Made by a program: the position numbers and the translations under genes. The notes under the pieces are model-generated. The model had not been told where the DNA came from and ran no database searches. It was given only the letters and a program-made list of their open reading frames with translations. From positions 183,761 through 247,760 of the forward strand of contig JABAYJ010000009.1 of assembly GCA_018609055.1 (NCBI GenBank): 64,000 nt of DNA. The letters are read 5' to 3'. The stretch is from Flavobacteriales bacterium. GTDB taxonomy: Bacteria; Bacteroidota; Bacteroidia; Flavobacteriales_D; CAJJDF01. Within the stretch, counting starts at the first letter, position 1. Each line of letters opens with the position of its first letter. Below, piece after piece: positions 53,312 through 62,667 of the stretch.

Positions 53312-53599
53312 ATGGAAATTAAAGTACAGTCAATTCATTTTGAAGCAGATCAAAAACTTATAGATTTTGTAGAAGAAAAGTTAAATAAACTAACTCAATA
53401 TTACGATAAGATAATATTAGGAGATGTTTTTTTAAAATTAGAACCTTCAGATAGAGAAAATAAAGTAGCGGAAATCAAATTATCCATTCCTGGGAAAGAT
53501 TTATTCGCAAAAAAACAGTGTAAATCATTTGAAGAAGCAACAGATGAAGCAGTAGAAGCATTAAGAAGACAAATTAATAAACACAAGAGTAAAAAATAA
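53312..53599 (+). CDS. hpf: Ribosome hibernation/HPF-type factor
   Basis: This 95-residue protein is the short form of the HPF/RaiA family: EIKVQSIHFEADQKLIDFVEEKLNKLTQYYDK, SDRENKVAEIKLSIPGKDLFAKKQCKSFEEATDEAVEALRRQINK. It would bind the 30S A/P site in slow growth. It is separated from xerC by 24 bases and followed by a terminator. Confidence 0.9.
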   Translation: MEIKVQSIHFEADQKLIDFVEEKLNKLTQYYDKIILGDVFLKLEPSDRENKVAEIKLSIPGKDLFAKKQCKSFEEATDEAVEALRRQINKHKSKK

Positions 53600-53617
53600 T
53601 ATTTCATCATATTTACT

Positions 53618-53645
53618 GAAAGCCCCTAAAGTAGGGGTTTTTTTT
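53618..53645 (+). terminator. Terminator after hpf
   Basis: CCCCTA and TAGGGG pair around AAG, followed by a run of nine T residues. The gap up to the tRNA genes holds this hairpin and the tRNA promoter. Confidence 0.85.
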
Positions 53646-53729
53646 ATGTAAATGTCCTATTGCATTTGTACCATTATTAGGCGATTAAAAAAAAGATTAA
53701 AAAAAAGTGAATATTTTCTCTAAATATGT

Positions 53730-53759
53730 TTGAATATAAAAATATCTTTTCTAAATTTG
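53730..53759 (+). promoter_or_regulatory. Promoter of the tRNA-tuf transcription unit
   Basis: TTG at 53730-53732, a 19-base spacer and TAAATTTG at 53752-53759 match the Bacteroidota consensus exactly. The first tRNA begins 28 bases downstream. Confidence 0.75.
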
Positions 53760-53787
53760 CAAACCCTAAAAACACGTAGGGTATAAA

Positions 53788-53862
53788 AGCCGATATAGCT
53801 CAGCTGGCTAGAGCAGCTGATTTGTAATCAGCAGGTCGTGGGTTCGAGTCCCTCCATCGGCT
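53788..53862 (+). tRNA. tRNA-Thr (anticodon TGT)
   Basis: It has an acceptor stem GCCGAT/ATCGGC, D-loop AGCTCAGCTGGCTAGAGC, anticodon stem GCTGA/TCAGC with loop TTTGTAA, and T-loop TTCGAGT. No CCA is encoded. It is the first tRNA of a cluster of four. Confidence 0.93.
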
Positions 53863-53899
53863 CAAGTTCTTTAAAAGAGTGAAATATTATTTAAATTGA

Positions 53900-53981
<82 letters not shown>

Positions 53982-54005
53982 CAGAATAAATTAGTAAGAT
54001 TATAA

Positions 54006-54078
54006 GCGGGAGTAGCTCAGTTGATAGAGCGTCAGCCTTCCAAGCTGAGGGTCGCGGGTTTGAGCCCCGTCTCCCGCT
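54006..54078 (+). tRNA. tRNA-Gly (anticodon TCC)
   Basis: The acceptor stem is GCGGGAG/CTCCCGC and the anticodon loop CTTCCAA lies between TCAGC and GCTGA. The T-arm is CGGGTTTGAGCCCCG. Confidence 0.93.
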
Positions 54079-54087
54079 CATTATTTT

Positions 54088-54159
54088 GCTGATGTAGCTC
54101 AGGGGTAGAGCACTTGCTTGGTAAGTAAGAGGTCACGGGTTCAATTCCCGTCATTAGCT
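54088..54159 (+). tRNA. tRNA-Thr (anticodon GGT)
   Basis: The acceptor stem is GCTGATG/CATTAGC with one G-T pair, the anticodon loop TTGGTAA lies between CTTGC and GTAAG, and the T-arm is CGGGTTCAATTCCCG. It is the second threonine isoacceptor of the cluster. Confidence 0.92.
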
Positions 54160-54220
54160 CTAGTTACACTACAGATTAAAAGATTTAAATAAATAATAAC
54201 AATAAAAAAACAACATAGCC

Positions 54221-55408
54221 ATGGCTAAAGAAAAATTCGACAGATCGAAACCACACGTAAACATTGGAACTATTGGTCACGTAGATCACGGAAAAACTAC
54301 TTTAACAGCTGCTATTTCGAGTGTACTTTCATCTCAAGGTTTAGCTGAAACAAGAGATTTTAGTTCTATTGATAACGCACCTGAAGAGAAAGAAAGAGGT
54401 ATTACAATTAATACTTCACACATTGAATACGAAACTGCTAACAGACACTACGCTCACGTAGATTGTCCAGGTCACGCAGATTACGTAAAGAACATGGTGA
54501 CAGGTGCTGCACAAATGGATGGAGCTATCCTTGTTGTTGCTGCAACTGATGGTCCTATGCCTCAAACTAGAGAGCACATCTTATTAGGAAGACAGGTTGG
54601 TATTCCTAGAATGGTTGTATTCATGAATAAAGTGGATATGGTTGATGATGAGGAATTATTGGAATTAGTAGAGATGGAAATCAGAGAATTATTGGCTTTT
54701 TACCAATATGATGGTGATAACACTCCAGTAATTGCAGGTTCTGCATTAGGAGGTTTAGATGGAGATGAGAAATGGGTTGGATCAATTATGGAATTGATGG
54801 ATGCTGTTGATACATACATTGAACTACCAATAAGAGATGTAGAAAAAGAATTCTTAATGCCAGTTGAAGATGTATTTTCAATTACAGGAAGAGGGACAGT
54901 TGCTACAGGAAAAATCGAAACAGGAGTAATTAACTCAGGTGACGAAGTTGAAATTTCTGGAATGATTGAAATTCCATTGAAATCTACTGTTACAGGTGTT
55001 GAAATGTTTAGAAAAATATTAGATAGAGGTGAAGCTGGAGATAACGTAGGACTTTTATTGAGAGGTGTTGAAAAAGCAGCAATCAAAAGAGGAATGGTTA
55101 TTACTAGACCTGGTACTATTACACCACACAAAAAATTCAAGGCTGAGATTTATGTATTGAAGAAAGAAGAAGGAGGAAGACATACTCCATTCCAAAACAA
55201 ATACAGACCTCAATTTTACTTAAGAACTACAGATGTAACAGGAGAAATTTTCTTGGAAGCAGGTAGAGAAATGGTAATGCCTGGTGATAACGTTACAATT
55301 ACTGTTGAACTAATCGTTCCAGTTGCAATGTCTAAAGGACTTAGATTTGCAATAAGAGAAGGAGGAAGAACAGTAGGTGCAGGTCAAGTTACTGAGATCT
55401 TAGATTAA
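54221..55408 (+). CDS. tuf: Translation elongation factor Tu
   Basis: This 395-residue GTPase delivers aminoacyl-tRNA to the ribosome. It has P-loop GHVDHGKTT (19-27), effector region [23 protein letters not shown] and [10 protein letters not shown]. Domains 2 and 3 are complete to [11 protein letters not shown]. It is co-transcribed with the four upstream tRNAs and precedes tRNA-Trp and secE, the canonical order in this phylum. Confidence 0.98.
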   Translation: MAKEKFDRSKPHVNIGTIGHVDHGKTTLTAAISSVLSSQGLAETRDFSSIDNAPEEKERGITINTSHIEYETANRHYAHVDCPGHADYVKNMVTGAAQMDGAILVVAATDGPMPQTREHILLGRQVGIPRMVVFMNKVDMVDDEELLELVEMEIRELLAFYQYDGDNTPVIAGSALGGLDGDEKWVGSIMELMDAVDTYIELPIRDVEKEFLMPVEDVFSITGRGTVATGKIETGVINSGDEVEISGMIEIPLKSTVTGVEMFRKILDRGEAGDNVGLLLRGVEKAAIKRGMVITRPGTITPHKKFKAEIYVLKKEEGGRHTPFQNKYRPQFYLRTTDVTGEIFLEAGREMVMPGDNVTITVELIVPVAMSKGLRFAIREGGRTVGAGQVTEILD

Positions 55409-55432
55409 TATAATACACTACAAAGTAAGTTG

Positions 55433-55470
55433 CAATTCCAGTCTTTAATTAGGCTGGAATTGTTTCCTAT
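55433..55470 (+). terminator. Possible terminator or attenuator after tuf
   Basis: CAATTCCAG and CTGGAATTG form a 9-base-pair stem with a 12-base loop. The following TTTCCTATTTTAT is only partly T-rich, so termination may be incomplete and tRNA-Trp could be read through. Confidence 0.5.
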
Positions 55471-55475
55471 TTTAT

Positions 55476-55548
55476 ACGGGTGTAGCTCAGCTGGTAGAGC
55501 ACTGGTCTCCAAAACCAGGTGCCGGGAGTTCGAGTCTCTCCACCCGTG
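55476..55548 (+). tRNA. tRNA-Trp (anticodon CCA)
   Basis: The acceptor stem is ACGGGTG/CACCCGT, the anticodon loop CTCCAAA lies between CTGGT and ACCAG, and the T-arm is GGGAGTTCGAGTCTCTC. It lies between tuf and secE as is usual in Bacteroidota. Confidence 0.93.
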
Positions 55549-55714
55549 CTAATAGCTATAGTTTTTTATTTATTTAAGAAACATATATTGATAGAGGAAG
55601 TTGAATTGGATAGCAAACCAATAAAAATTGCAAAGAATAGGTAGGTTGATTGTTTAACCTATTAAGTAAAGTAAAAACAGAAGTAGATAATACTATCCTG
55701 AAATATTAATTAAA

Positions 55715-55930
55715 ATGAGAAAAATAAGGACATATATTGAAGAAGTGGTATCTGAATTGTTTGAGAAAGTTTCTTGGCCAACTTGGAGTGAATTACAAAA
55801 TAGTTCTTTTGTAGTTTTAATTGCCTCTACTATTGTTTCTTTATTAGTTTGGTTAATGGACTTTACTTTTGGAATTAATCCAGGAGTATGGAAAGGAGTT
55901 TTGGGATTCATTTACAACCTTATTTCGTAG
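55715..55930 (+). CDS. secE: Preprotein translocase subunit SecE
   Basis: This 71-residue protein of short SecE type has one membrane helix (FVVLIASTIVSLLVWLMDF, about 30-48) after the amphipathic segment VSELFEKVSWPTWSELQNS. It stabilises SecY. It precedes nusG by 3 bases. The 166-base gap before it has no gene. It holds a small AGGTT/AACCT hairpin near 55643-55660. Confidence 0.92.
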   Translation: MRKIRTYIEEVVSELFEKVSWPTWSELQNSSFVVLIASTIVSLLVWLMDFTFGINPGVWKGVLGFIYNLIS

Positions 55931-55933
55931 TAG

Positions 55934-56467
55934 ATGAAGTGGTATATAGTAAGAACCGTAACTGGAAAAGAAAAAAAATCTAAGGAATATTTGGATATTG
56001 AAATCGAAAGATTGAAAATGTCTTCATATATAGCAGAAGTGCTTGTTCCTACAGAAAGAGTGATTCAAATCCGTAAGGGTAAAAAGATAATTAAAGAGAA
56101 GAATATTCTTCCTGGTTATATAATGGTGCAAGCAACTCTTGAAGGAGAAGTGAAACACTTAATAAAAAGTATCCCTAATGTAATGGGGTTTCTTTCAGGT
56201 GTTCAAGGTGGTGAGCCTATGCCAATGAGAGAAAATGAAGTTAACCGTATTCTAGGTAAAGCTGATGATAGTGTTGATTTAGAAGATCAAATGTCTATCG
56301 ATTTCATAATTGGAGAAAGTGTAAAAGTGGTAGATGGTCCTTTTAACAGCTTTGATGGAGTAATAGAAGAAGTTAACGAAGAGAAAAAGAAATTAAAAAT
56401 CATGATAAAGATATTCGGTAGGAAAACTCCTGTTGAATTAAATTACATGCAAGTAGAAAAGCAATAA
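55934..56467 (+). CDS. nusG: Transcription termination/antitermination factor NusG
   Basis: This 177-residue protein has an NGN domain (KWYIVRTVTGKEKKSKEYLDIE, VPTERVIQIRKGKKIIKEKNILPGYIMVQ) and a KOW domain (GESVKVVDGPFNSFDGVIEEVNEEKKKLKIMIKIFGRKTPVELNYMQVE). It couples RNA polymerase to Rho or the ribosome. Its gene is in the secE-nusG-rplK order. Confidence 0.97.
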   Translation: MKWYIVRTVTGKEKKSKEYLDIEIERLKMSSYIAEVLVPTERVIQIRKGKKIIKEKNILPGYIMVQATLEGEVKHLIKSIPNVMGFLSGVQGGEPMPMRENEVNRILGKADDSVDLEDQMSIDFIIGESVKVVDGPFNSFDGVIEEVNEEKKKLKIMIKIFGRKTPVELNYMQVEKQ

Positions 56468-56479
56468 TTCTTAAACAAA

Positions 56480-56926
56480 ATGGCTAAAGAAGTAAGTGGT
56501 TTAATTAAACTACAAATTAGAGGAGGAGCAGCAAATCCAGCTCCACCAGTAGGACCAGCATTAGGTGCTAAAGGTGTTAACATCATGGAGTTTTGCAAAC
56601 AATTTAATGCAAGAACTCAAGATAAGCCAGGTAAAGTATTACCGGCAGTTATTACAGTTTATTCTGACAAATCTTTTGATTTTGTTATTAAAACTCCACC
56701 AGCAGCAGTTCAATTATTAGAAGCAGCAAAACTTAAATCTGGTTCAGCAGAACCAAATAGAGTTAAAGTAGGTAAAGTTACTTGGGATCAAGTAAAAGCC
56801 ATTGCTGAAGATAAAATGCCAGACCTTAACTGTTTCGTTATCGAATCAGCTATGAAAATGATTGCAGGTACTGCAAGAAGCATGGGATTAACTGTACAAG
56901 GTACAGCTCCATGGAACAACAACTAA
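56480..56926 (+). CDS. rplK: 50S ribosomal protein L11
   Basis: This 148-residue protein has the family signature ([34 protein letters not shown]) and the RNA-binding C-terminal domain with [17 protein letters not shown]. It forms the stalk base and binds the GTPase-associated centre of 23S rRNA. Confidence 0.97.
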   Translation: MAKEVSGLIKLQIRGGAANPAPPVGPALGAKGVNIMEFCKQFNARTQDKPGKVLPAVITVYSDKSFDFVIKTPPAAVQLLEAAKLKSGSAEPNRVKVGKVTWDQVKAIAEDKMPDLNCFVIESAMKMIAGTARSMGLTVQGTAPWNNN

Positions 56927-56947
56927 ATCAATAAACAACAATAAGAA

Positions 56948-57628
56948 ATGTCAAAAGCAAGAAAAGCAGTTCTAGAAAAATATGACTTGGAAAAGTTATA
57001 TTCGTTAGAAGATGCGAGTAATTTAATTAAGGAAATTACGACAGTAAAATTTGATGCGACAGTTGACTTAGCAATAAGACTTAATGTAGATCCAAGAAAA
57101 GCCGATCAAATGGTAAGAGGATCTGTATCTCTTCCTCACGGAACAGGTAAAGACATGAAAGTTTTGGTGCTTTGTACTCCAGACAAAGAAGTAGAAGCTA
57201 AAGAAGCTGGTGCTGACTTCGTAGGTTTGGATGAATATATCGCAAAAATCAAAGAAGGCTGGACAGATGTAGATGTTATAATTTCTACTCCAAACGTAAT
57301 GGGTAAGATTGGTGCACTAGGAAGAATCCTTGGGCCAAGAAACTTAATGCCAAATCCTAAAACTGGTACAGTAACAATGGATGTTGCTAAAGCAGTTGCA
57401 GATTCAAAAGGAGGTAAAATAGATTTTAAAGTGGATAAATTTGGAATTATTCATACAATAGTTGGAAAAGTATCTTTTTCAAAAGAAAACTTGTATGTTA
57501 ATTCAAAAGAATTGCTTGATACAATAATGAAACTTAAACCAGCTTCTGCTAAAGGAGAATATGTTAAGAGTATATTTTTGTCTTCAACAATGAGTCCTAG
57601 TATTAACGTGGACGCAAGTTCTTTTTAA
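56948..57628 (+). CDS. rplA: 50S ribosomal protein L1
   Basis: This 226-residue protein has [30 protein letters not shown] and [27 protein letters not shown]. It binds the L1 stalk of 23S rRNA and can repress its own operon. It lies 21 bases after rplK. Confidence 0.97.
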   Translation: MSKARKAVLEKYDLEKLYSLEDASNLIKEITTVKFDATVDLAIRLNVDPRKADQMVRGSVSLPHGTGKDMKVLVLCTPDKEVEAKEAGADFVGLDEYIAKIKEGWTDVDVIISTPNVMGKIGALGRILGPRNLMPNPKTGTVTMDVAKAVADSKGGKIDFKVDKFGIIHTIVGKVSFSKENLYVNSKELLDTIMKLKPASAKGEYVKSIFLSSTMSPSINVDASSF

Positions 57629-57640
57629 ATTTTTATAAAG

Positions 57641-58159
57641 ATGAACAAAGAGGAAAAAAGTAAACAAATTGCATATTTAACTGAAAAGATAAGTAATGCT
57701 AGTGTGTTTTATTTAGCAGATACTTCAGAGTTAAGTGCTGACGATACTAGCAAGTTAAGAAGAAGATGTTTTAAAGGAGATGTTTCTTTAGAAGTGGTTA
57801 AAAACACTTTAGTAAAGAAAGCAATGGAAAGTATCGAAGGAAAAGATATGTCACCATTTTATGAGCTACTTAAAGGACAAACTTCTTTAATGATTAGCGA
57901 TAAAGGAAATGAGCCTGCTAAGATTATAAAGGAATTCAGAAAGAAAAGTGACAAGCCTGTTTTAAAAGGTGCTTTTGTTGAAGAAGCTATCTTTATTGGA
58001 GACGACCAAATTGATATGTTGGTTAGCCTTAAATCAAAAGAAGAGCTTATTGGAGATATTATTACACTTCTTCAATCGCCTGCTAAAAATGTTATTTCTG
58101 CTCTTAATTCAGGAGGAAGTACTATCGCAGGATTGGTTAAAACATTATCAGAAAGATAA
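57641..58159 (+). CDS. rplJ: 50S ribosomal protein L10
   Basis: This 172-residue protein has an RNA-binding N-terminal domain (VFYLADTSELSADDTSKLRRRC, VVKNTLVKKAME) and a C-terminal helix that carries L7/L12 dimers. The gap of 94 bases to rplL includes a short CTTCTCTTGAGAAAAG hairpin near 58199-58214. Confidence 0.95.
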   Translation: MNKEEKSKQIAYLTEKISNASVFYLADTSELSADDTSKLRRRCFKGDVSLEVVKNTLVKKAMESIEGKDMSPFYELLKGQTSLMISDKGNEPAKIIKEFRKKSDKPVLKGAFVEEAIFIGDDQIDMLVSLKSKEELIGDIITLLQSPAKNVISALNSGGSTIAGLVKTLSER

Positions 58160-58253
58160 AAGATATTTTTTCTTAAGTTCTGTTCATTAGAACGGATGCT
58201 TCTCTTGAGAAAAGACAATAAATAAAATAGAAATAAATTAATAAATAAGAAAA

Positions 58254-58628
58254 ATGGCAGATTTAGCAAAATTAGCAGAAGAATTAGTGAATTTAACTGT
58301 AAAAGACGTTCAAGAATTGGCAACAATTTTAAAAGACGAATATAACATTGAACCAGCAGCAGCTGCAGCAGTAATGGCTGGACCAGCAGCAGGTGGAGGT
58401 GAAGCAGCAGAAGAAAAAACTGAATTTGATGTAATCTTAAAAGCAGCAGGAGGTTCTAAATTAGCAGTTGTGAAATTGGTAAAAGAATTAACTGGATTAG
58501 GTCTTAAAGAAGCAAAAGATATGGTAGATGGAGCACCAACTACTATTAAAGAAGCTGTTTCTAAAGATGAAGCTGAAGGATTAAAAACTTCATTAGAAGA
58601 GGCTGGAGCTGAAGTTGAAGTTAAGTAA
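58254..58628 (+). CDS. rplL: 50S ribosomal protein L7/L12
   Basis: This 124-residue stalk protein has an N-terminal dimer domain, an Ala-rich hinge ([21 protein letters not shown]) and a C-terminal factor-binding domain ([39 protein letters not shown]). It is the last ribosomal gene before the attenuator and rpoB. Confidence 0.97.
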   Translation: MADLAKLAEELVNLTVKDVQELATILKDEYNIEPAAAAAVMAGPAAGGGEAAEEKTEFDVILKAAGGSKLAVVKLVKELTGLGLKEAKDMVDGAPTTIKEAVSKDEAEGLKTSLEEAGAEVEVK

Positions 58629-58650
58629 TAACTACACTCCAAACACTATT

Positions 58651-58690
58651 GGTTTAGGTGCTTTTTGCATCTAAACCTTTTGTTGTTTCT
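58651..58690 (+). terminator. Hairpin attenuator between rplL and rpoB
   Basis: GGTTTAGGTGC (58651-58661) pairs with GCATCTAAACC (58667-58677) over 11 positions, one being G-T, with a 5-base loop. A T-rich stretch (TTTTGTTGTTTCT) follows. It lies in the 193-base gap where E. coli has a partial terminator that lowers polymerase versus ribosomal protein expression. A similar role here is inference. Confidence 0.7.
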
Positions 58691-58821
58691 ATGAGTAGCT
58701 AAATGCTTTTAGAGGCAAGTAAAACATGGTAAGCTAGCGTCAATTTATTGATTGCTAGTGATTAAGCTAAAGGTTTAATCAGAAATATTTAGAATATTTA
58801 CGACTGAAATCAACATTTTAA

Positions 58822-61800
58822 ATGGCTAATATAAAGTTCGACCCAATTAGAGTAAATTTCTCTACCAATCAAAATAAATTTGATTACCCAGATTTCTTAG
58901 AAATCCAACTAGAATCGTTCACAAACTTTTTTCAACTAGAAACCGTTCCAGACAGAAGAGCTGACGAAGGACTTTTTAAAGTTTTTAGTGAAAATTTCCC
59001 AATAACAGATACACGTAACCAATTTGTCTTGGAATTTATCGATTATTTCATAGATCCACCAAGATATTCAATTACTGAATGTATCGATAGAGGATTAACT
59101 TATAGTGTTCCTCTTAAAGCAAAATTAAAATTATATTGTACTGATCCAGAACATGAAGATTTTGAAACTATAGTTCAAGATGTGTATTTAGGAACAATTC
59201 CTTACATGTCACCTAAAGGTTCATTTATTATCAATGGAGCTGAACGTGTTATTGTTTCACAATTACACAGATCACCAGGTGTATTCTTTGGTCACAGTAC
59301 TCACGCAAATGGAACAAAATTATATTCTGCCAGAGTAATTCCATTTAAAGGTTCTTGGATTGAATTTGCTACGGATATCAATGATATCTTATATGCTTAT
59401 ATCGATAGAAAGAAAAAGCTTCCTGTTACAACTCTTTTAAGAGCAATAGGATTTGAAACTGATAAAGATATTTTAGAAATATTTGACCTTGCACACGAAG
59501 TAAACGTGAGCAAAAGTTCCAAGAAAAAACTAGTAGGTTCTAAACTTGCTGCAAGAGTTCTTAAAACATGGGTTGAAGATTTCGTAGATGAAGATACAGG
59601 TGAAGTTGTTTCGATTGAAAGAAACGAAGTTGTTCTTGATAGAGATATCGTTTTAACTGAAGAAAATATTGACCTTATTATAGAAGAAGGTGTAAAGAAA
59701 GTTATTATTAATAAAGAAGACATCACTGCTTCTAATTTCTCAATAATTTATAACACACTTCAAAAAGATACTTCTAACTCTGAAAAAGAAGCTGTAGAAC
59801 ATATCTATAGACAATTAAGAAATGCTGAACCACCAGATTTGGATACAGCAAGAGGAGTTATTGATAAATTATTTTTCTCTGAAGCTAGATATGATTTAGG
59901 TGAAGTAGGAAGATATAGAATTAATAAAAAGTTAGGTACTGATTTAGGAATGGACCAAAGAGTTCTTACTAGACAAGATATCATTAACATAATTAAGTAT
60001 TTAATTGAGTTGATTAATGCGAAAGCAGAAATTGATGATATTGATCACTTAAGTAATAGACGTGTTAGAACAGTTGGTGAACAATTGTATAACCAATTTG
60101 GAGTGGGACTTGCAAGAATGTCAAGAACTATCCGTGAGAGAATGAACGTAAGAGATAATGAGGTGTTCACACCTGCTGATTTGATTAATGCTAAAGCATT
60201 ATCATCAGTTATCAATTCGTTCTTTGGAACTAACCAATTATCTCAGTTTATGGATCAAACGAATCCATTAGCAGAGGTTACACACAAAAGAAGACTATCT
60301 GCCCTTGGTCCTGGTGGACTTTCAAGAGAAAGAGCAGGATTTGAGGTAAGAGATGTTCACTATACACACTACGGTAGATTGTGTACTATTGAAACACCTG
60401 AAGGACCAAACATTGGTCTTATTTCTTCACTTTGTGTTTACGCAAAAATTAATAAACTTGGATTTATAGAAACTCCTTATTGGGAGATTGAAAAAGGAAA
60501 AGTTCAATTAGATAAAGGACCTGTTTATTTAAGTGCTGAAGAAGAAGATAACACGATTATCGCACAGTTGAACACTGAAATAGATAAGAAAGGTAACTTT
60601 AAAACTGATGAAGTTAAAGCAAGATTAGAAGGAGATTTTCCATTGGTAGATCCAAGTACATTGAAATATATGGATGTAGGAGCTAACCAAATTGCATCTA
60701 TTGCAGCCTCATTAATTCCATTCTTGGAGCATGATGATGCCAACAGAGCACTTATGGGATCGAACATGCAGAGACAAGCTGTTCCTTTAATGATTCCTAA
60801 CTCACCAATTGTAGGTACAGGAATTGAAGGATTAGTTGCAAGAGACTCAAGAACACTTATTAATGCAGAAGCTGATGGTGTTGTTGATTATGTTGACTCT
60901 AGTAAAATTATTATCGAATACAATAGAAACGCAGTTGAACAACTTGTTTCATTTGAAGGAGATAAAAAGGAATACAATTTAATTAAATTCCAAAAGACTA
61001 ACCAGAATACTACTATTAACTTGAAGCCATTGGTTAAAGTTGGTGAAAAAGTAAAAAAAGGTCAGATTTTATCTGAAGGTTATGCAACTCAAAAAGGAGA
61101 ATTGGCTATTGGTCAAAACTTGAAAGTAGCATTTATGCCTTGGAAAGGATATAACTTTGAGGATGCGATTGTAATTTCTGAAAGAGTTGTAAGAGACGAT
61201 ATCTTTACTTCTTTGCACATTGACGAATATACTCTTGAAGTTAGAGATACTAAAAGAGGATTGGAAGAGTTGACAGCTGATATTCCTAACGTAAGTGAGG
61301 AAGCAACTAAAAACTTGGATGAAAACGGAATTATCCGTGAAGGTGCTGAGATTAAAGAAGGAGATATATTAATAGGTAAGATTACTCCAAAAGGAGAATC
61401 AGATCCTTCTCCAGAAGAAAAATTATTGAGAGCTATCTTTGGTGACAAAGCTGGTGATGTAAAAGATGCTTCTTTAAAAGCTTCTCCATCATTAAGAGGA
61501 GTTGTTGTAAACAAGAAGTTATTTTCAAGATCAGTAAAAGATAGAAAATCTAGAGCAGCAGATAAAGCACTATTATTAGAGATTGAAGCAGAATATAATA
61601 AAGATTATGCTTCACTTAAAAATATCTTAATAGAAAAGATTTTATTGATAATTGATGGTAACAAGAGTGCTGGAGTTTTCAATAACTACAAAGAAGAGGT
61701 AATTAAAAAAGGAATTAAAATTTCTACTAAGAACCTTGAAAAAGTAGACTTTACTATTATTAGTTCTGATAACTGGACTAAAGACGAAGAAATCAATAGT

Positions 61801-62634
61801 CAAGTTTCGAGAGTACTTCATAACTTTAATATTAAAGCAAATGACTTACTTGGAGCTCACAAGAGAAGACAATTTAAAATTACTGTAGGTGATGAACTTC
61901 CAAATGGAATTATCAAACTTGCTAAAGTTTATATTGCTAAGAAAAGAAAGCTTAAAGTAGGAGATAAGATGGCAGGACGTCACGGAAACAAAGGTATTGT
62001 ATCAAGAATCGTAAGAGATGAAGATATGCCTTTCTTAGATGACGGAACACCAGTAGATATTGTTCTTAACCCACTTGGTGTACCATCAAGGATGAACTTA
62101 GGTCAGATATATGAAACTGTTCTAGGATGGGCAGGAGAAAAGTTAGGTAAAAAGTTTGCAACACCAATTTTTGATGGAGCAACTATAGATCAAATTAACG
62201 AGTACACTGATGAAGCTGGAGTACCAAGATATGGTAAAACATACTTGTATGATGGAGGTTCAGGAGAACGTTTTGATCAACCTGCAACAGTAGGAATTAT
62301 CTACATGCTGAAATTAAGTCACATGGTAGATGATAAGATGCACGCAAGATCAATCGGACCATACTCGCTTATTACACAACAACCACTTGGAGGAAAAGCT
62401 CAATTTGGGGGTCAAAGATTTGGAGAGATGGAAGTTTGGGCACTTGAAGCATTTGGAGCAGCTCACATTTTGAGAGAAATATTAACAGTGAAATCTGATG
62501 ATGTTTACGGAAGAATGAAGACTTACGAAGCTATTGTAAAAGGGGACAATATACCAGAACCTGGAATTCCAGAATCATTCAATGTATTATTACATGAATT
62601 GAAAGGATTAGGGTTGACAATGACTTTAGATTAA
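58822..62634 (+). CDS. rpoB: DNA-directed RNA polymerase subunit beta
   Basis: This 1270-residue subunit has all the expected blocks: [28 protein letters not shown], the rifampicin region ([40 protein letters not shown]), the active-site region ([25 protein letters not shown]), and the C-terminal [20 protein letters not shown]. In the rifampicin region the D, H and S residues are wild type. The next gene, rpoC, follows after 33 bases. Confidence 0.98.
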   Translation: MANIKFDPIRVNFSTNQNKFDYPDFLEIQLESFTNFFQLETVPDRRADEGLFKVFSENFPITDTRNQFVLEFIDYFIDPPRYSITECIDRGLTYSVPLKAKLKLYCTDPEHEDFETIVQDVYLGTIPYMSPKGSFIINGAERVIVSQLHRSPGVFFGHSTHANGTKLYSARVIPFKGSWIEFATDINDILYAYIDRKKKLPVTTLLRAIGFETDKDILEIFDLAHEVNVSKSSKKKLVGSKLAARVLKTWVEDFVDEDTGEVVSIERNEVVLDRDIVLTEENIDLIIEEGVKKVIINKEDITASNFSIIYNTLQKDTSNSEKEAVEHIYRQLRNAEPPDLDTARGVIDKLFFSEARYDLGEVGRYRINKKLGTDLGMDQRVLTRQDIINIIKYLIELINAKAEIDDIDHLSNRRVRTVGEQLYNQFGVGLARMSRTIRERMNVRDNEVFTPADLINAKALSSVINSFFGTNQLSQFMDQTNPLAEVTHKRRLSALGPGGLSRERAGFEVRDVHYTHYGRLCTIETPEGPNIGLISSLCVYAKINKLGFIETPYWEIEKGKVQLDKGPVYLSAEEEDNTIIAQLNTEIDKKGNFKTDEVKARLEGDFPLVDPSTLKYMDVGANQIASIAASLIPFLEHDDANRALMGSNMQRQAVPLMIPNSPIVGTGIEGLVARDSRTLINAEADGVVDYVDSSKIIIEYNRNAVEQLVSFEGDKKEYNLIKFQKTNQNTTINLKPLVKVGEKVKKGQILSEGYATQKGELAIGQNLKVAFMPWKGYNFEDAIVISERVVRDDIFTSLHIDEYTLEVRDTKRGLEELTADIPNVSEEATKNLDENGIIREGAEIKEGDILIGKITPKGESDPSPEEKLLRAIFGDKAGDVKDASLKASPSLRGVVVNKKLFSRSVKDRKSRAADKALLLEIEAEYNKDYASLKNILIEKILLIIDGNKSAGVFNNYKEEVIKKGIKISTKNLEKVDFTIISSDNWTKDEEINSQVSRVLHNFNIKANDLLGAHKRRQFKITVGDELPNGIIKLAKVYIAKKRKLKVGDKMAGRHGNKGIVSRIVRDEDMPFLDDGTPVDIVLNPLGVPSRMNLGQIYETVLGWAGEKLGKKFATPIFDGATIDQINEYTDEAGVPRYGKTYLYDGGSGERFDQPATVGIIYMLKLSHMVDDKMHARSIGPYSLITQQPLGGKAQFGGQRFGEMEVWALEAFGAAHILREILTVKSDDVYGRMKTYEAIVKGDNIPEPGIPESFNVLLHELKGLGLTMTLD

Positions 62635-62667
62635 TTTTTTAACACTTTATAAAAACAACTGTAAACT

